64,000 nt of DNA from the NCBI GenBank assembly GCA_040902105.1, contig JBBDXW010000001.1, forward strand, positions 1-64,000, written 5' to 3'. Below the pieces are notes generated by a model. It had not been told where the DNA came from. It did no database searches and saw nothing but the letters and a program-made list of their open reading frames with translations. Of the stretch, positions 25,593-34,761 are shown one piece after another. The stretch comes from IDS-8 sp040902105 (GTDB taxonomy: Bacteria; Pseudomonadota; Gammaproteobacteria; Steroidobacterales; Woeseiaceae). How positions within the stretch are numbered: position 1 is the first letter of the stretch; each line of letters begins with the position of its first letter. A program made the translations under genes and the position numbers.

Positions 25593-26348
25593 ATGCGAGA
25601 AACGCGACCACCCCAGGGGGCCCAGGCCGCACTTCGGGCGATCCGGCTGTTGAAACTGTTTACCGTCGAGCGGGCGGAAATGTCCCTGTCGGAACTGAGC
25701 CGCGCGTCCGGGCTCAACAAGACCACCACGCACCGTCTGCTGCGGGCGCTGCAAAGCGAGAGCCTGATCGAGCGCAACGCGGCGACCAGCGCATACAGCC
25801 TCGGTCCCGGCCTGATGGCGTTGGGCGTTCAGGCGCTCGCAAGCAGCGATTTGCGGCGGCGCGTTCGTCCGCTGCTCAAAGTGCTCGCTAAAAGCAGCGG
25901 TGAGACGGCGACGCTCGAAGTCCCGATCGGCGATTGCATGCTGATTCTCGACGAGGTTGCCGGCACGCACGTCATCGGCGCAGTGGGCAACGTCGGAACG
26001 CGCTGGCCGCTGCATGCGACTTCGACCGGCAAGGCATTCCTTGCGTTCGACGACCACGGTATCGAGCGCCTCGGCAGTCCGCTGAAAGCGTTGACTGCAC
26101 GCACGCTGGTCGATAAGGAAGCGTTTCAGCCGCAGTTCATCGAGATTCGCCGCCGCGGTTACGCTGTGTCGGTCGATGAACTCGAGGAAGGCTACGCGGC
26201 GGTAGCAACGATCATTCGCGGGGCTCTCGGGGACGTGCAGGGCGCGCTTTCCATCGGCGGCCCGACGCAGCGCCTCAATGCCGCGCGGCGTGCCGAACTC
26301 GGCGCGTCGTTATGCGAGGCGGCCTCGCGACTGTCCCCGGAGATGTAG
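25593..26348 (+). CDS. IclR-family transcriptional regulator
   Basis: A 251-residue regulator. The winged helix covers about residues 10-70 (MSLSELSRASGLNKTTTHRL). The IclR effector domain follows (about 90-248) with the typical WPLHATSTGKAFLAF and RRRGYAVSVDELEEGY segments. GGAG lies eight bases before the ATG. Two direct copies of AATATGGA, 20 bases apart (25556 and 25576), sit just upstream and may be operator or promoter parts. It converges with the aldehyde dehydrogenase cluster, which is a plausible target together with the CoA ligase. The ligand is unknown. Confidence 0.88.
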   Translation: MRETRPPQGAQAALRAIRLLKLFTVERAEMSLSELSRASGLNKTTTHRLLRALQSESLIERNAATSAYSLGPGLMALGVQALASSDLRRRVRPLLKVLAKSSGETATLEVPIGDCMLILDEVAGTHVIGAVGNVGTRWPLHATSTGKAFLAFDDHGIERLGSPLKALTARTLVDKEAFQPQFIEIRRRGYAVSVDELEEGYAAVATIIRGALGDVQGALSIGGPTQRLNAARRAELGASLCEAASRLSPEM

Positions 26349-26351
26349 GAC

Positions 26352-26422
26352 GGAAAAGGGGACAGTGAGCTTTTCCACGGAAAAGGGGGACACGGAAAAG
26401 GGGGACAGTGACCTATTCTTCC
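26352..26422. repeat. Cluster of GGAAAAGGGGACAG repeats
   Basis: Three copies of GGAAAAGGGG(G)ACA start at 26352, 26379 and 26394, two extended as GGACAGTGA. The first forms a short hairpin with CTTTTCC at about 26370. Such phrases are common at REP-type and Y1-transposase-associated sites. They lie between the convergent IclR and aldehyde dehydrogenase genes, 4 bases from the latter's stop. A related GAAAAGGGGTCAGAGA occurs at 43397. Confidence 0.7.
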
Positions 26423-26425
26423 GCC

Positions 26426-27946
26426 TTATCCCAGGCGGATCCAGGCGGACTTCGACTGCGTGTAGCTGCGGATGCTCTCGATGCACTTGTCGCGGGCGTT
26501 GCCGGACTGTTTGTAGCCGCCGAAAGGCTGCGTCATGTCGCCTTCGTCGAAGCAGTTGACCCAGATGACCCCTGCGTGAATCTCACGGATCAGTCGGTGT
26601 GCGCGACTCAAGTCCTGCGTCCAGACGCCGGCCGCAAGACCGTAGATCGTATCGTTGGCGATTTGTATCGCTTCATCGGTGCCGTCGAAGGGAATGACGG
26701 CGGCCACCGGGCCGAAGATTTCTTCACGCGCAATACGCATCGAATTGCTCACGTCGGTGAACAGAGCCGGTGTCACGTAGGCGCCGTTCCCGAGGTTTTC
26801 CGGCACCGTGCCGCCGAATTTGAGTGTTGCGCCCGCTTTTTTCCCTGCATCGATGAACGACAGGACACGCTGTTGCGCCTCGCTGGTGACGAGCGGCCCA
26901 AGATTTGTCGATGGGTCGAGCGGATCGCCCGGTACGTACGCGTTTTGTCCGGCGGCAATGAAGCGGTCGATGAATTCGTCGTAAATCCCCTTCTCCACGA
27001 GAAGGCGTGAACCGGCATTGCACACTTCTCCCATGTTCGCATAGATGCCGTTGTAGGCAGCAGCGACGGCGCGGTCCAGGTCCGCAAGGTCGCCCATGAA
27101 AACCTGCGGCGATTTGCCACCGCATTCGAGCGACACGCGCTTCATGTTCGACAGCCCGGCGTACTGCAGCATGAGTTTTCCAACTTCGGTCGATCCCGTG
27201 AACGTGATCTTGTCCACGTCCTGATGCAGCGCCAGCGCCTTGCCGGCGACTTCGCCGATGCCGTTGACGACGTTGAATACGCCCGGCGGCCCGCCGGCTT
27301 CGACGAACAGTTCAGCAAGCCGCAGGCAGGCGAGGGGCGCCTGCTCCGCGGGCTTCAGGACTACGCAATTGCCCGCGGCAAGCGCCGGGGCCACTTTCCA
27401 CGCCGCCATGAGCAGTGGGTAGTTCCACGGCGAAATCGCTCCGACGACACCGAGCGGTTCGCGCAGCACGAAATGCATGACGTCGGATTCCGTATTCGTG
27501 ACGCTGCCTTCGAGCTTGTCGATACATTCGGCCATGAACTGAAAGGTTGCGATGACCGAAGGCAGATCGATCGCCACCATGTCGCTGATCGGTTTGCCCA
27601 TGCAAAGCGTATCGAGTATGGCGAGTTGCTCCGCATGCTCATCGATCAGTTGCGTGAAGCGGTACAATGTCTCCATCCGCTCGCGTGGCGCCCTGCGGGA
27701 CCAGACGCCCGCACGGAACGCCTGTCTCGCGGCGTCGACCGCCGCATCGATATCCTTTTCGTTGGCCGCCGCGACAGACGAAATCGTCTCGCCGGTAGCG
27801 GGATTGGTGCATTCGAAGCGATTGCCGTCGATGGCGTCGACAAACTTGCCGTTTATGAAAAGCCGGGTTTCGAGCTTCGCCAATTCGCGCATTGCGACCG
27901 ACCTCCAGGTCGACGAAGCGTGATTCGAGACTACCTGAATACTCAT
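26426..27946 (-). CDS. puuC: Aldehyde dehydrogenase, PuuC-like
   Basis: About 506 residues, NAD(P)-dependent aldehyde dehydrogenase. Motifs: SPWNYPLLMAAWKVAPALAA, FTGSTEVGK, LECGGKSP (general base Glu), and the nucleophile Cys in MGEVCNAGSRLLVEKG, which resembles PuuC and betaine aldehyde dehydrogenases. The likely role is oxidation of gamma-glutamyl-gamma-aminobutyraldehyde or another aminoaldehyde. The ATG at 27946 has AGGTAGGA just before it, so the longer frame to 28000 is not used. It starts 5 bases after the ADP-forming CoA ligase stop, in an operon. The substrate assignment rests on the polyamine context. Confidence 0.82.
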   Translation of the reverse strand: MSIQVVSNHASSTWRSVAMRELAKLETRLFINGKFVDAIDGNRFECTNPATGETISSVAAANEKDIDAAVDAARQAFRAGVWSRRAPRERMETLYRFTQLIDEHAEQLAILDTLCMGKPISDMVAIDLPSVIATFQFMAECIDKLEGSVTNTESDVMHFVLREPLGVVGAISPWNYPLLMAAWKVAPALAAGNCVVLKPAEQAPLACLRLAELFVEAGGPPGVFNVVNGIGEVAGKALALHQDVDKITFTGSTEVGKLMLQYAGLSNMKRVSLECGGKSPQVFMGDLADLDRAVAAAYNGIYANMGEVCNAGSRLLVEKGIYDEFIDRFIAAGQNAYVPGDPLDPSTNLGPLVTSEAQQRVLSFIDAGKKAGATLKFGGTVPENLGNGAYVTPALFTDVSNSMRIAREEIFGPVAAVIPFDGTDEAIQIANDTIYGLAAGVWTQDLSRAHRLIREIHAGVIWVNCFDEGDMTQPFGGYKQSGNARDKCIESIRSYTQSKSAWIRLG

Positions 27947-27951
27947 GATTC

Positions 27952-30036
27952 CTACCTCTTTGAATTTGTACCGACGATGAGCGCATCGACAGCGATACAA
28001 CCGTCGGTCGTCACGATCAGCGGATTGATGTCTATTTCGTGCACGTCGTCGCGTAGCTCATGGACCATTGCCGAGAACTGCGCCGCGATGTTGCAGAACG
28101 CCGCCAGGTCGTAAGGCGGAATTCCGCGCTGGCCGTCCAGAAGCGGACGCATCTTCAGCCTGTCTGCCTTTCGTCGTGCCTCGACGCTGTCGAACGGCGG
28201 TAACGCATACCGGACATCCTTCAACACTTCGGCGAAGACGCCGCCGAAACCGAGGAGCACGATTGGGCCGAACTGCGGGTCACGGCGCGCACCCAGGATC
28301 ATTTCGATTCCTTGCCGCACCATCGGCGCAACCAGGGCCCGTTCACCGAGGCGCTTTGCCAGGTCGCGGTAGGCCGCCAACAATTCCGTTTCATTCGCAA
28401 TGCCAAGGATAACGCCGCGATGGTCGGTTTTGTGCGAAATCCCCGCCGCCGTTTTCAGAACCACCGGGAACGCCAGTCCCCTCGCCGTACTGGCAAGCTC
28501 CTGTTCGCTATCGACAATCCGGCAGGGATTCGCCGGAATACCGAATTCCTGCAGCATCCGAAGCGATGCCGCTTCGTCGAGCGTGCCTGTCGCCGCAAGT
28601 TCCGCGCGCCAGCGCAGAACCGCATCGACGGGCACTGTCGGCGGCTGCATTGGCGGCGCCGCAAGGTGGTCCCGATAGGACAACAGGGCACGGACGCCGC
28701 GCAGGAACGCGGGTATGCCGTCGAGTATCGGAAAACCCGCGTGGGTCGACTCGACCACCTGACGATCGTAGCCGCTGCCCTGGCGTGCCGCGACGAGCGC
28801 CACGGGCTTACCGGACGCCGCGTGCGCCCGACGCAGGTAGTCGAGATAGTTCGGGTAGATAATCCCGCCCGGGGACCGGTCGTGGACGACTGCTCCGATC
28901 GCAGTACCGGGGTCCTGCATCATGATCGACAACGAAGCCGCCATGATGTCAGCGGCGTTTTCGCCGCCCCGGCTCCACGCATCGAGCGGATTGACCGCCG
29001 GCAGTTCCGGGTCGAGTACCTCCTGAAGGGCTTGCACGGACTGTGCGCCCAGGTCTGTCAGCGGCACGTTGGCCTCCGCGGCCAGATCGACGAGCAACTG
29101 ACGCTCGCCGCCCGAATCGTGCAAGGTCACGAGACCGCCAGGGCCGACCGGGTGAAGCTCGGCGAACAGGATCAGCGCAGTCGCGAGCTCGTCCATGTCG
29201 CGCACACGTTGCACGCCATATCGATCGAAGAGCGCCTCGTAGCTCGCATCGACGCCGGCCATCGCGCCGGAATGCGACACCGTAAGCTGTGCGGATTTTT
29301 CGGTGCGCCCGACCTTCAGTGCAACCAGCGGAATCCGTTTTACGTTCGCTTTCTCGAGCGCCGCCCTGAATCCGGCCGGGTTTCGTGCAGTTTCGATGAA
29401 CAGCCCGACCGCCCGGGTTTCGGGCAGGTCCAGCACGAAATCGAGATACTGATCCATCGTGACGCCGAGTTCATTACCTGTCGATACGGCGAAGTTGAAA
29501 CGAATCCGCTCTTCGCAATCCAGGATGCCGGACATGCCGGAGCCGGAATGACTGATCAGGCTGACGTTCCCCGGCGGCTCGTGCATGCGGCTGTCGAATC
29601 CACAGGCGAGGACCCTGTCTCGTATGTTGTAGAAGCCCATGCCGTTGGCGCCGCACGCCAATATGCCGGCATCGCGGATCCTCTTTTCCACTCTTTCCTT
29701 GAGATTCGGCCTGCTGTTGTTGTCCTGCACCAGGGCCGACATCAGCAGCGCCGCCGGCACGCCGAGGGCGATCGCCTCCGCCAGCGACTGTTCGATCCGC
29801 GCGTCGCTGATGCTGAAGATTACGAGGTCCGGAACTTCAGGAAGCCCGCCGAGCGCCGCGTAGCACCGGATCCCCTGCAGTTCGGCGTAGTTGGGATTGA
29901 CCGGGTAGATGTTGCCGGTGAAGCCGCCGCGCAGCAGATTTTTGAGCGACCACTCACCCATGGAGTTCGCACGGGCCGATGCGCCGACGATCGCGACGGC
30001 CCGCGGCCGAAGAAGTGGGTCAAGCTGATGTTTCAT
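27952..30036 (-). CDS. ADP-forming acyl-CoA synthetase (acetate-CoA ligase type, fused alpha-beta)
   Basis: A 694-residue fusion. Residues about 10-130 form the CoA-binding domain (RAVAIVGASARANSMGEW), about 150-440 the succinyl-CoA-ligase-like domain, and about 470-690 an ATP-grasp_5 domain (VLKTAAGISHKTDHRGVILG). The phosphohistidine is probably His255 in TVSHSGAMAG. The enzyme links a carboxylic acid to CoA with ATP giving ADP. Together with the adjoining aldehyde dehydrogenase it could convert an aldehyde to an acyl-CoA. Repeat A3 and 66 bases separate it from the GcvT-like gene upstream. Confidence 0.88.
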   Translation of the reverse strand: MKHQLDPLLRPRAVAIVGASARANSMGEWSLKNLLRGGFTGNIYPVNPNYAELQGIRCYAALGGLPEVPDLVIFSISDARIEQSLAEAIALGVPAALLMSALVQDNNSRPNLKERVEKRIRDAGILACGANGMGFYNIRDRVLACGFDSRMHEPPGNVSLISHSGSGMSGILDCEERIRFNFAVSTGNELGVTMDQYLDFVLDLPETRAVGLFIETARNPAGFRAALEKANVKRIPLVALKVGRTEKSAQLTVSHSGAMAGVDASYEALFDRYGVQRVRDMDELATALILFAELHPVGPGGLVTLHDSGGERQLLVDLAAEANVPLTDLGAQSVQALQEVLDPELPAVNPLDAWSRGGENAADIMAASLSIMMQDPGTAIGAVVHDRSPGGIIYPNYLDYLRRAHAASGKPVALVAARQGSGYDRQVVESTHAGFPILDGIPAFLRGVRALLSYRDHLAAPPMQPPTVPVDAVLRWRAELAATGTLDEAASLRMLQEFGIPANPCRIVDSEQELASTARGLAFPVVLKTAAGISHKTDHRGVILGIANETELLAAYRDLAKRLGERALVAPMVRQGIEMILGARRDPQFGPIVLLGFGGVFAEVLKDVRYALPPFDSVEARRKADRLKMRPLLDGQRGIPPYDLAAFCNIAAQFSAMVHELRDDVHEIDINPLIVTTDGCIAVDALIVGTNSKR

Positions 30037-30101
30037 GGTGCCGATTCGTCAATATTGCCAATATTGCGCTCCGACCGGGGCGAGCGGAGTTGGCGGAGGT
30101 T

Positions 30102-30300
30102 CTAGCTCGCATTATTCATGAACGGCACAGCGTATCTGAGGTGCCTTGGTGGGTGAGGAGGGGGTTTCAGGATCGTCAAAAACATGGATGTTTTTGCGAA
30201 GCCCCCATGGATGGGTTCACGGCGGTCCTGAAACCCCCTCCTCACCCACCAAGGCGCCGCTTGCCACCACGCCCGACCGTTCATGAATAATGCGGGCTAG
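30102..30300. repeat. Palindromic repeat family A, copy 3, ending in CTAG
   Basis: The outer inverted termini are 24 bases with one mismatch, starting CTAG at 30102 and ending CTAG at 30300, and contain GCATTATTCATGAACGG and its complement. Stem arms are 30140-30172 and 30226-30258 (33 bases, one mismatch), and the loop is 30173-30225. The last bases supply the TAG stop codon (30299-30297, minus strand) of the GcvT-like gene. It lies between two genes of the same strand. Confidence 0.92.
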
Positions 30301-31508
30301 AACACACCCGGCGGAGTGGCGCGGCGACGCGGCGGATCCCAGAACGGTTTGTCAACGACCGTCGCCTGCGCCATGACGCGGGACCAGTGCATTTCGCGCT
30401 GATAGTAAATCTCGACCAGCAGGTCATCGCCCACCTCGCCATGCGGCGTCGCAACTGTGCCGAGAGCTACATTCTGTTTGCAGACGGGCGACCAGCAAGC
30501 GGAAGTTATGAAGCCAACCTGCTTTCTTCGCCCTTTCCTGCTCTTGTAGATATACGAGTGATGCGCCGGTTTGTTACCTTCGATGTCGAGCTTCACCAGC
30601 CGCCATTTCGACCCGCGGCGTTTCTCATCGGCCAGTGCCCGGCGGCCATTGAAGTTCGGTTTCTTGAAATCGACCAGCCAGTCCAGGCCGAGCTCGAACG
30701 GGGAGCGCGATCGGCCGCTGCGGACCGTGGCATCCGCCGGCAGGAAGTCGACCCCGGCCGTCAGAAACCCGGCCTCTATGCGCGCCAGATCGAGCGCGCC
30801 CGTGCCGATCGCCTTGATGCCGTGAAGCTTGCCGGCTTCAAAAAGCGCGTCCCACAGCCGTTCCGCGTGTGTCTTTTCGATCCACAGTTCGTAGCCCAGG
30901 TCCCCGGTAAAGCCGGTACGGGAGATCAATAGTTCGCTGCCCGCGAAATCGAAATGCTCGAGCCCGAACGGCTTGAGATTTTCAATGCCCGCGAACCCCA
31001 TGTTCTTCATCACGCTGAAGGAGGTCGGTCCCTGCACGGCGAGGGCCGCGATTTCGTCGGTTTCCTCGGTGATCTGCACGTCAAGTCCTATCGCCGCGGC
31101 GGTAAGCCATGCGAGATGCCGTTCCTGCGAACAAAGCCGGTATTCCCCGTCGCGCAAGTGAAAGAGCGTGCCGTCGTCGATTACCTGTCCCTGGTCGTCG
31201 CACCAGACGGCGTAGGCGACACGACCCGCCTTTATTTTTCGCATGTCGCGAGTGACCAGCCGGTCGACGTAATCCAGCGAATCCGCTCCCTCGATACGGT
31301 ACTTGGTCATCGGCGTCAGGTCGAAGACTGCAGTGCTGTTGCGAATCGCAAAGTACTCGAGGTCCGCGTCGTAGAACGCGTCGGCGCTGCTATAGCCTTT
31401 CCATTCGTGCCAGGTATTCAGGCGATCGAGCGCCGAAAGTTTCGAATAGAAGGGGGAGCGGCGCCTGCCTTGCAGGACTTCAACGATGTCGACGTCAACT
31501 GTGTTCAC
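30297..31508 (-). CDS. GcvT/aminomethyltransferase family protein
   Basis: A 403-residue T-protein homologue. The GCV_T domain spans about 35-290 (AVFDLTPMTKYRIEGADSL, GTLFHLRDGEYRL, LAVQGPTSFSVM, ISRTGFTGDLGYELW, GALDLARIEAGFL), and the C-terminal barrel about 310-395. Folate-binding enzymes of this family move one-carbon units from an amine, O-methyl or S-methyl group to tetrahydrofolate. It is not accompanied by gcvH or gcvP, so it is not the glycine cleavage system. It lies 9 bases downstream of two FAD oxidoreductases, which suggests coupling to oxidative N-demethylation. GTG start with GAGGG ahead. Its stop codon is inside repeat A3. Confidence 0.85.
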   Translation of the reverse strand: MNTVDVDIVEVLQGRRRSPFYSKLSALDRLNTWHEWKGYSSADAFYDADLEYFAIRNSTAVFDLTPMTKYRIEGADSLDYVDRLVTRDMRKIKAGRVAYAVWCDDQGQVIDDGTLFHLRDGEYRLCSQERHLAWLTAAAIGLDVQITEETDEIAALAVQGPTSFSVMKNMGFAGIENLKPFGLEHFDFAGSELLISRTGFTGDLGYELWIEKTHAERLWDALFEAGKLHGIKAIGTGALDLARIEAGFLTAGVDFLPADATVRSGRSRSPFELGLDWLVDFKKPNFNGRRALADEKRRGSKWRLVKLDIEGNKPAHHSYIYKSRKGRRKQVGFITSACWSPVCKQNVALGTVATPHGEVGDDLLVEIYYQREMHWSRVMAQATVVDKPFWDPPRRRATPPGVF

Positions 31509-31517
31509 AATGAACCC

Positions 31518-33062
31518 TCAGGCTGCCTTTTCGACGGCCAGGATCATGCGGGCGGCATTGCGCCCCGCGGCGCCGGAGACGCCACCGCCGGGATGTGCGC
31601 CCGCGCCGCAAAGCCAGAGGCCGTCGAGCGGCATGCTGTACTGGGCGAATCCTGCCACGGGACGCACGAACAGGAACTGGTCCAGCGTCAGTTCGCCGTG
31701 ATGCCAGTGGCCGCCGGTAATACGAAACTCCCGTTCGATATCGGCCGGCGTCAGGATCTCCGCGGCGATGATGCGCTCGCGCAGGTCGGGAGCGTACTTC
31801 GCAATCGTGTCGATTGCCGTGTCGCGAAACGCGTCGCGGGCCTCGCTGCTCCATCCGCCTCTCAGGCCGTAAGGCGCGTACTGAACCACGGCAGACATTA
31901 CGTGCTTGCCCGTCGGCGCGAGGGTCGCGTCCTTGAAGCTCGGGAACGTTATTTCGAACACCGGAGCCGTCGAGTACTCGCCGTATTTCGCCGGATTGAA
32001 AGCGCGCTCGACGTAGCTCGGGTCGGGAGCGATCACGAGGCGGTCGCCGAATTCTTTCCTTTCGAGGCCGTCGATGGCCGGCAGTCCGTCGAGCGCAAGA
32101 TGCAGTTTCGCCGCATTGCCGCGCATCCGGATGTTGTGTACGCGCCGCACGAAGCCGGTTTCGACGTGGCGCGCGCCGACCAGCGACATGATCGTTGCTT
32201 TCGGATCCGCATTCGAGACCACGGTCCAGCTGGTAAACGTTTCGCCGTTCACGGTCTCGACGCCGATGGCCCGCCCGTTCTCGACGATCACACGCTTGAC
32301 CGGCATTCCTGTGCGGATCACCGCGCCCTGTTCCCTCGCAGAGTGAGCAAGCGCCTCGCTGACGGCGCCCATGCCGCGCGCCGGAAGACTGGTCGCGCCG
32401 TGATTGCCGCACAGGCGATAAAGATAAGTCAGTATAGTGTTGGGCGATCGGGGACCGAGATGTGTGCCGAGCACCGCATCGAGGCAGAGCGCTCCGCGGA
32501 GCAGGGGATTTTCGAAGCGTTCTTCGACCTCATCGAAAATGTTCATCCCGATCAGTCTGAGAAATTCCCGCATCTCGGTCTTGCCGAGACGCCTGATGTC
32601 GAAACCGAGCCGCGCGAGCGCCAGCAAGTCCTGGGATTTTCCGTTTGCCAGCCGCGGCGGCGGCTTGTTGATACAGGTTTGCAGGAGATCCGCGAATCGC
32701 GTCATGCGGCGATGGAAGTCGCGCAGCTGCGACTTGTCGGTGTGACCCGCACCGTCGACATGGCCGCCGTTATAGCGCAGGTGATTGCCGTCGGCAGCCA
32801 ATGCAACGGTGCCGATACTTTTGGCCGCAAGATCGACCTTCACGCCCAGGTCCCTGACGACATCCGGCTGCAGCTGATACAAGAGGTGTGCGCAGGACGA
32901 TACCGAAAAGCCGTCCGCAAACGCACGAGTTCGCGCGGCACCCCCGACTTCGGTATCCGCCTCGAGAACCAGTACCGACTTGCCTGCTTTTGCAAGCAGC
33001 GCCGCGCACACCAGGCCATTGTGGCCGGCGCCTATCACGATGGCATCGTGTCGATCAGTCAT
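31518..33062 (-). CDS. FAD-dependent oxidoreductase, phytoene-desaturase/PYROXD2-like (paralogue 2)
   Basis: A 514-residue flavoprotein with the FAD motif AIVIGAGHNGLVCAALLAKA at residues 8-27 and the C-terminal GLWLCGAGAHPGGGVSGAAG. It overlaps the third paralogue's 3-prime end by 8 bases, so the two are translationally coupled and may form a heteromer. The pairing with a GcvT-like protein recalls dimethylglycine and sarcosine dehydrogenases, where FAD and folate modules are fused; here they would be separate. The substrate is not known. Confidence 0.85.
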   Translation of the reverse strand: MTDRHDAIVIGAGHNGLVCAALLAKAGKSVLVLEADTEVGGAARTRAFADGFSVSSCAHLLYQLQPDVVRDLGVKVDLAAKSIGTVALAADGNHLRYNGGHVDGAGHTDKSQLRDFHRRMTRFADLLQTCINKPPPRLANGKSQDLLALARLGFDIRRLGKTEMREFLRLIGMNIFDEVEERFENPLLRGALCLDAVLGTHLGPRSPNTILTYLYRLCGNHGATSLPARGMGAVSEALAHSAREQGAVIRTGMPVKRVIVENGRAIGVETVNGETFTSWTVVSNADPKATIMSLVGARHVETGFVRRVHNIRMRGNAAKLHLALDGLPAIDGLERKEFGDRLVIAPDPSYVERAFNPAKYGEYSTAPVFEITFPSFKDATLAPTGKHVMSAVVQYAPYGLRGGWSSEARDAFRDTAIDTIAKYAPDLRERIIAAEILTPADIEREFRITGGHWHHGELTLDQFLFVRPVAGFAQYSMPLDGLWLCGAGAHPGGGVSGAAGRNAARMILAVEKAA

Positions 33063-34671
33063 CGCCGAAATTCCCGGGAACGGTATTGTTACGCTTCAGA
33101 TCGAGCAGGATTTCCCTCGCCGCGTTCGCGCCAGGCGCCGCCATCACGCCGCCCCCGGGGTGCACGCTTGAGCCGCACATGTACAGGCCGCCGACCGGCC
33201 CGCGGTATTGCGCGTATCCGGGAACCGGGCGATTGAACAGGAGCTGGTCCATCGTCAATTCGCCGTGAAATATATTGCCTTCGGACAGTCCGGCTTCCCG
33301 TTCGATGTCCTCCGGCGTTCTGATTTCCACATGCAGGATGAGATCTTTGAAGTCCGGACTGTGTTTTCCGATCTGGTCGATAACGGTCTGACCGAAGGCG
33401 TCGCGTTCCGCGGGAGTCCAGTCGCGGCCCTCGAGCTTGTAGGGGCAATACTGAACGAAGCAACTCATGAAGTGCTTGCCGGGTGGAGCCATCGTCGGGT
33501 CGGTCACCGTCGGAATGACCATGTCGACGTACGGATCCTTCGACCAGATGCCTTCCTTCCAGTCGTCGTAGGCACGCTCCATGCGTTCCATCGAATCGAT
33601 GAAATGCATATCGCCGTCCAGCAACGGGTTGTTCTTCGGCAGGGCGGGGAAGGTCGGCATGCCGTCAAGCGCAATATTCAGTTTTCCGGAAGAACCGCGA
33701 ATCTTGAAATTCTTCACGCGCTGGTAAAACGCGGCGGGCAGGTCCTTCTCGTCCATACACTTGAGGAACGTCCGTTTTACGTCCATGCCGGATACGACGA
33801 TTTTTGCGTCGATCTCCTCGCCGTTTGCCAGCGCGACGCCCTTGACCTTGCCGTTCCGGGCGACGATCTGCTGGACACCCGCATCGGTGCGCAGTTCGCC
33901 GCCGTAGGACTGGAACGCACCGGCGATCGCTTTGGACACCGAGCCCATACCGCCTCGCGCATATCCCCAGGAGCCGACGTTGCCGTCGACCTCGCCCATA
34001 TAATGATGCAACAGCACGTAAGCCGTGCCCGGCGAATGTATGCCGAGTGCAGTACCGATAATTCCGCTGCCGGACAGGGCGGCTTTGATGACGTCGGTCT
34101 CGAAATACTCGTCGAGATACTCCGCAACGCTCATCGTCCAGAAGCGAATCGTTTCCAGCATCCGGTCTTCGCCCATGTCGAGGAAGCGCCGGCCGAGGTG
34201 CGCCAGTTCTTTCAGGTCGCGTGGTTTGAACGAGGTCGGGTCCGGCGGCGTGCGCAGCAGAAAGTCGCGAATGAAACGGCACTGGCGCATCACGTCGGCC
34301 GAGTATCGTTCATACGCGTCCGCGTCGTGTTTGGAGAAGCGGGCGTATTCTCGATGCGCGACTTCCGGGTCCCAGTACGAGCCGAAGTAGCCGCCGTTTT
34401 CGAGGAACGTGACACCGCCGCCGTATGGAGTGATCTGCAACCCGTGGCGATGCAATTCCAGCGCCCTGAATATCTCCGGACGAAGCAGCGAACAGACGTA
34501 CGAACAGTTGGAGTAAATCCAGTCCTTGTATAGATTGCGGCTCACGGCGGCGCCGCCGATGTAATCGTTTTTTTCGACGCACAGCACATCGAGCCCGGCC
34601 TTGGCGAGGAAGGCTGCGTTGGTCAGGCCATTGTGTCCGGCTCCGACGACGATAGCATCATAGGTTTTCAT
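33055..34671 (-). CDS. FAD-dependent oxidoreductase, phytoene-desaturase/PYROXD2-like (paralogue 3)
   Basis: A 538-residue flavoprotein: AIVVGAGHNGLTNAAFLAKA at residues 6-25 and GLYMCGSSVHPGGGVMAAPG near the C-terminus. It is closer in length to the paralogue at 19095 (533) than to its neighbour (514). The HPGGGV motif is conserved in all three. It is the first of the FAD-FAD-GcvT gene trio; 90 bases separate it from the class III aminotransferase upstream, so the four may share a promoter. A role in amine oxidation is inferred from the neighbours. Confidence 0.85.
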   Translation of the reverse strand: MKTYDAIVVGAGHNGLTNAAFLAKAGLDVLCVEKNDYIGGAAVSRNLYKDWIYSNCSYVCSLLRPEIFRALELHRHGLQITPYGGGVTFLENGGYFGSYWDPEVAHREYARFSKHDADAYERYSADVMRQCRFIRDFLLRTPPDPTSFKPRDLKELAHLGRRFLDMGEDRMLETIRFWTMSVAEYLDEYFETDVIKAALSGSGIIGTALGIHSPGTAYVLLHHYMGEVDGNVGSWGYARGGMGSVSKAIAGAFQSYGGELRTDAGVQQIVARNGKVKGVALANGEEIDAKIVVSGMDVKRTFLKCMDEKDLPAAFYQRVKNFKIRGSSGKLNIALDGMPTFPALPKNNPLLDGDMHFIDSMERMERAYDDWKEGIWSKDPYVDMVIPTVTDPTMAPPGKHFMSCFVQYCPYKLEGRDWTPAERDAFGQTVIDQIGKHSPDFKDLILHVEIRTPEDIEREAGLSEGNIFHGELTMDQLLFNRPVPGYAQYRGPVGGLYMCGSSVHPGGGVMAAPGANAAREILLDLKRNNTVPGNFGDD

Positions 34672-34761
34672 CGAAATTCAGGAATACCCGGTATTGCGCC
34701 TGGCAATTGCATATAGAACGCAGCGGCCTCGGCCGCTGCGGAATATTCGCACTAGTGGTCG

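Noticed and set aside
28312..30105. A 597-residue open frame on the plus strand
   Set aside because: It is a shadow of the ADP-forming CoA ligase.
30954..33236. A 760-residue open frame on the plus strand
   Set aside because: It lies opposite the FAD oxidoreductase and GcvT-like genes and shows no domain.
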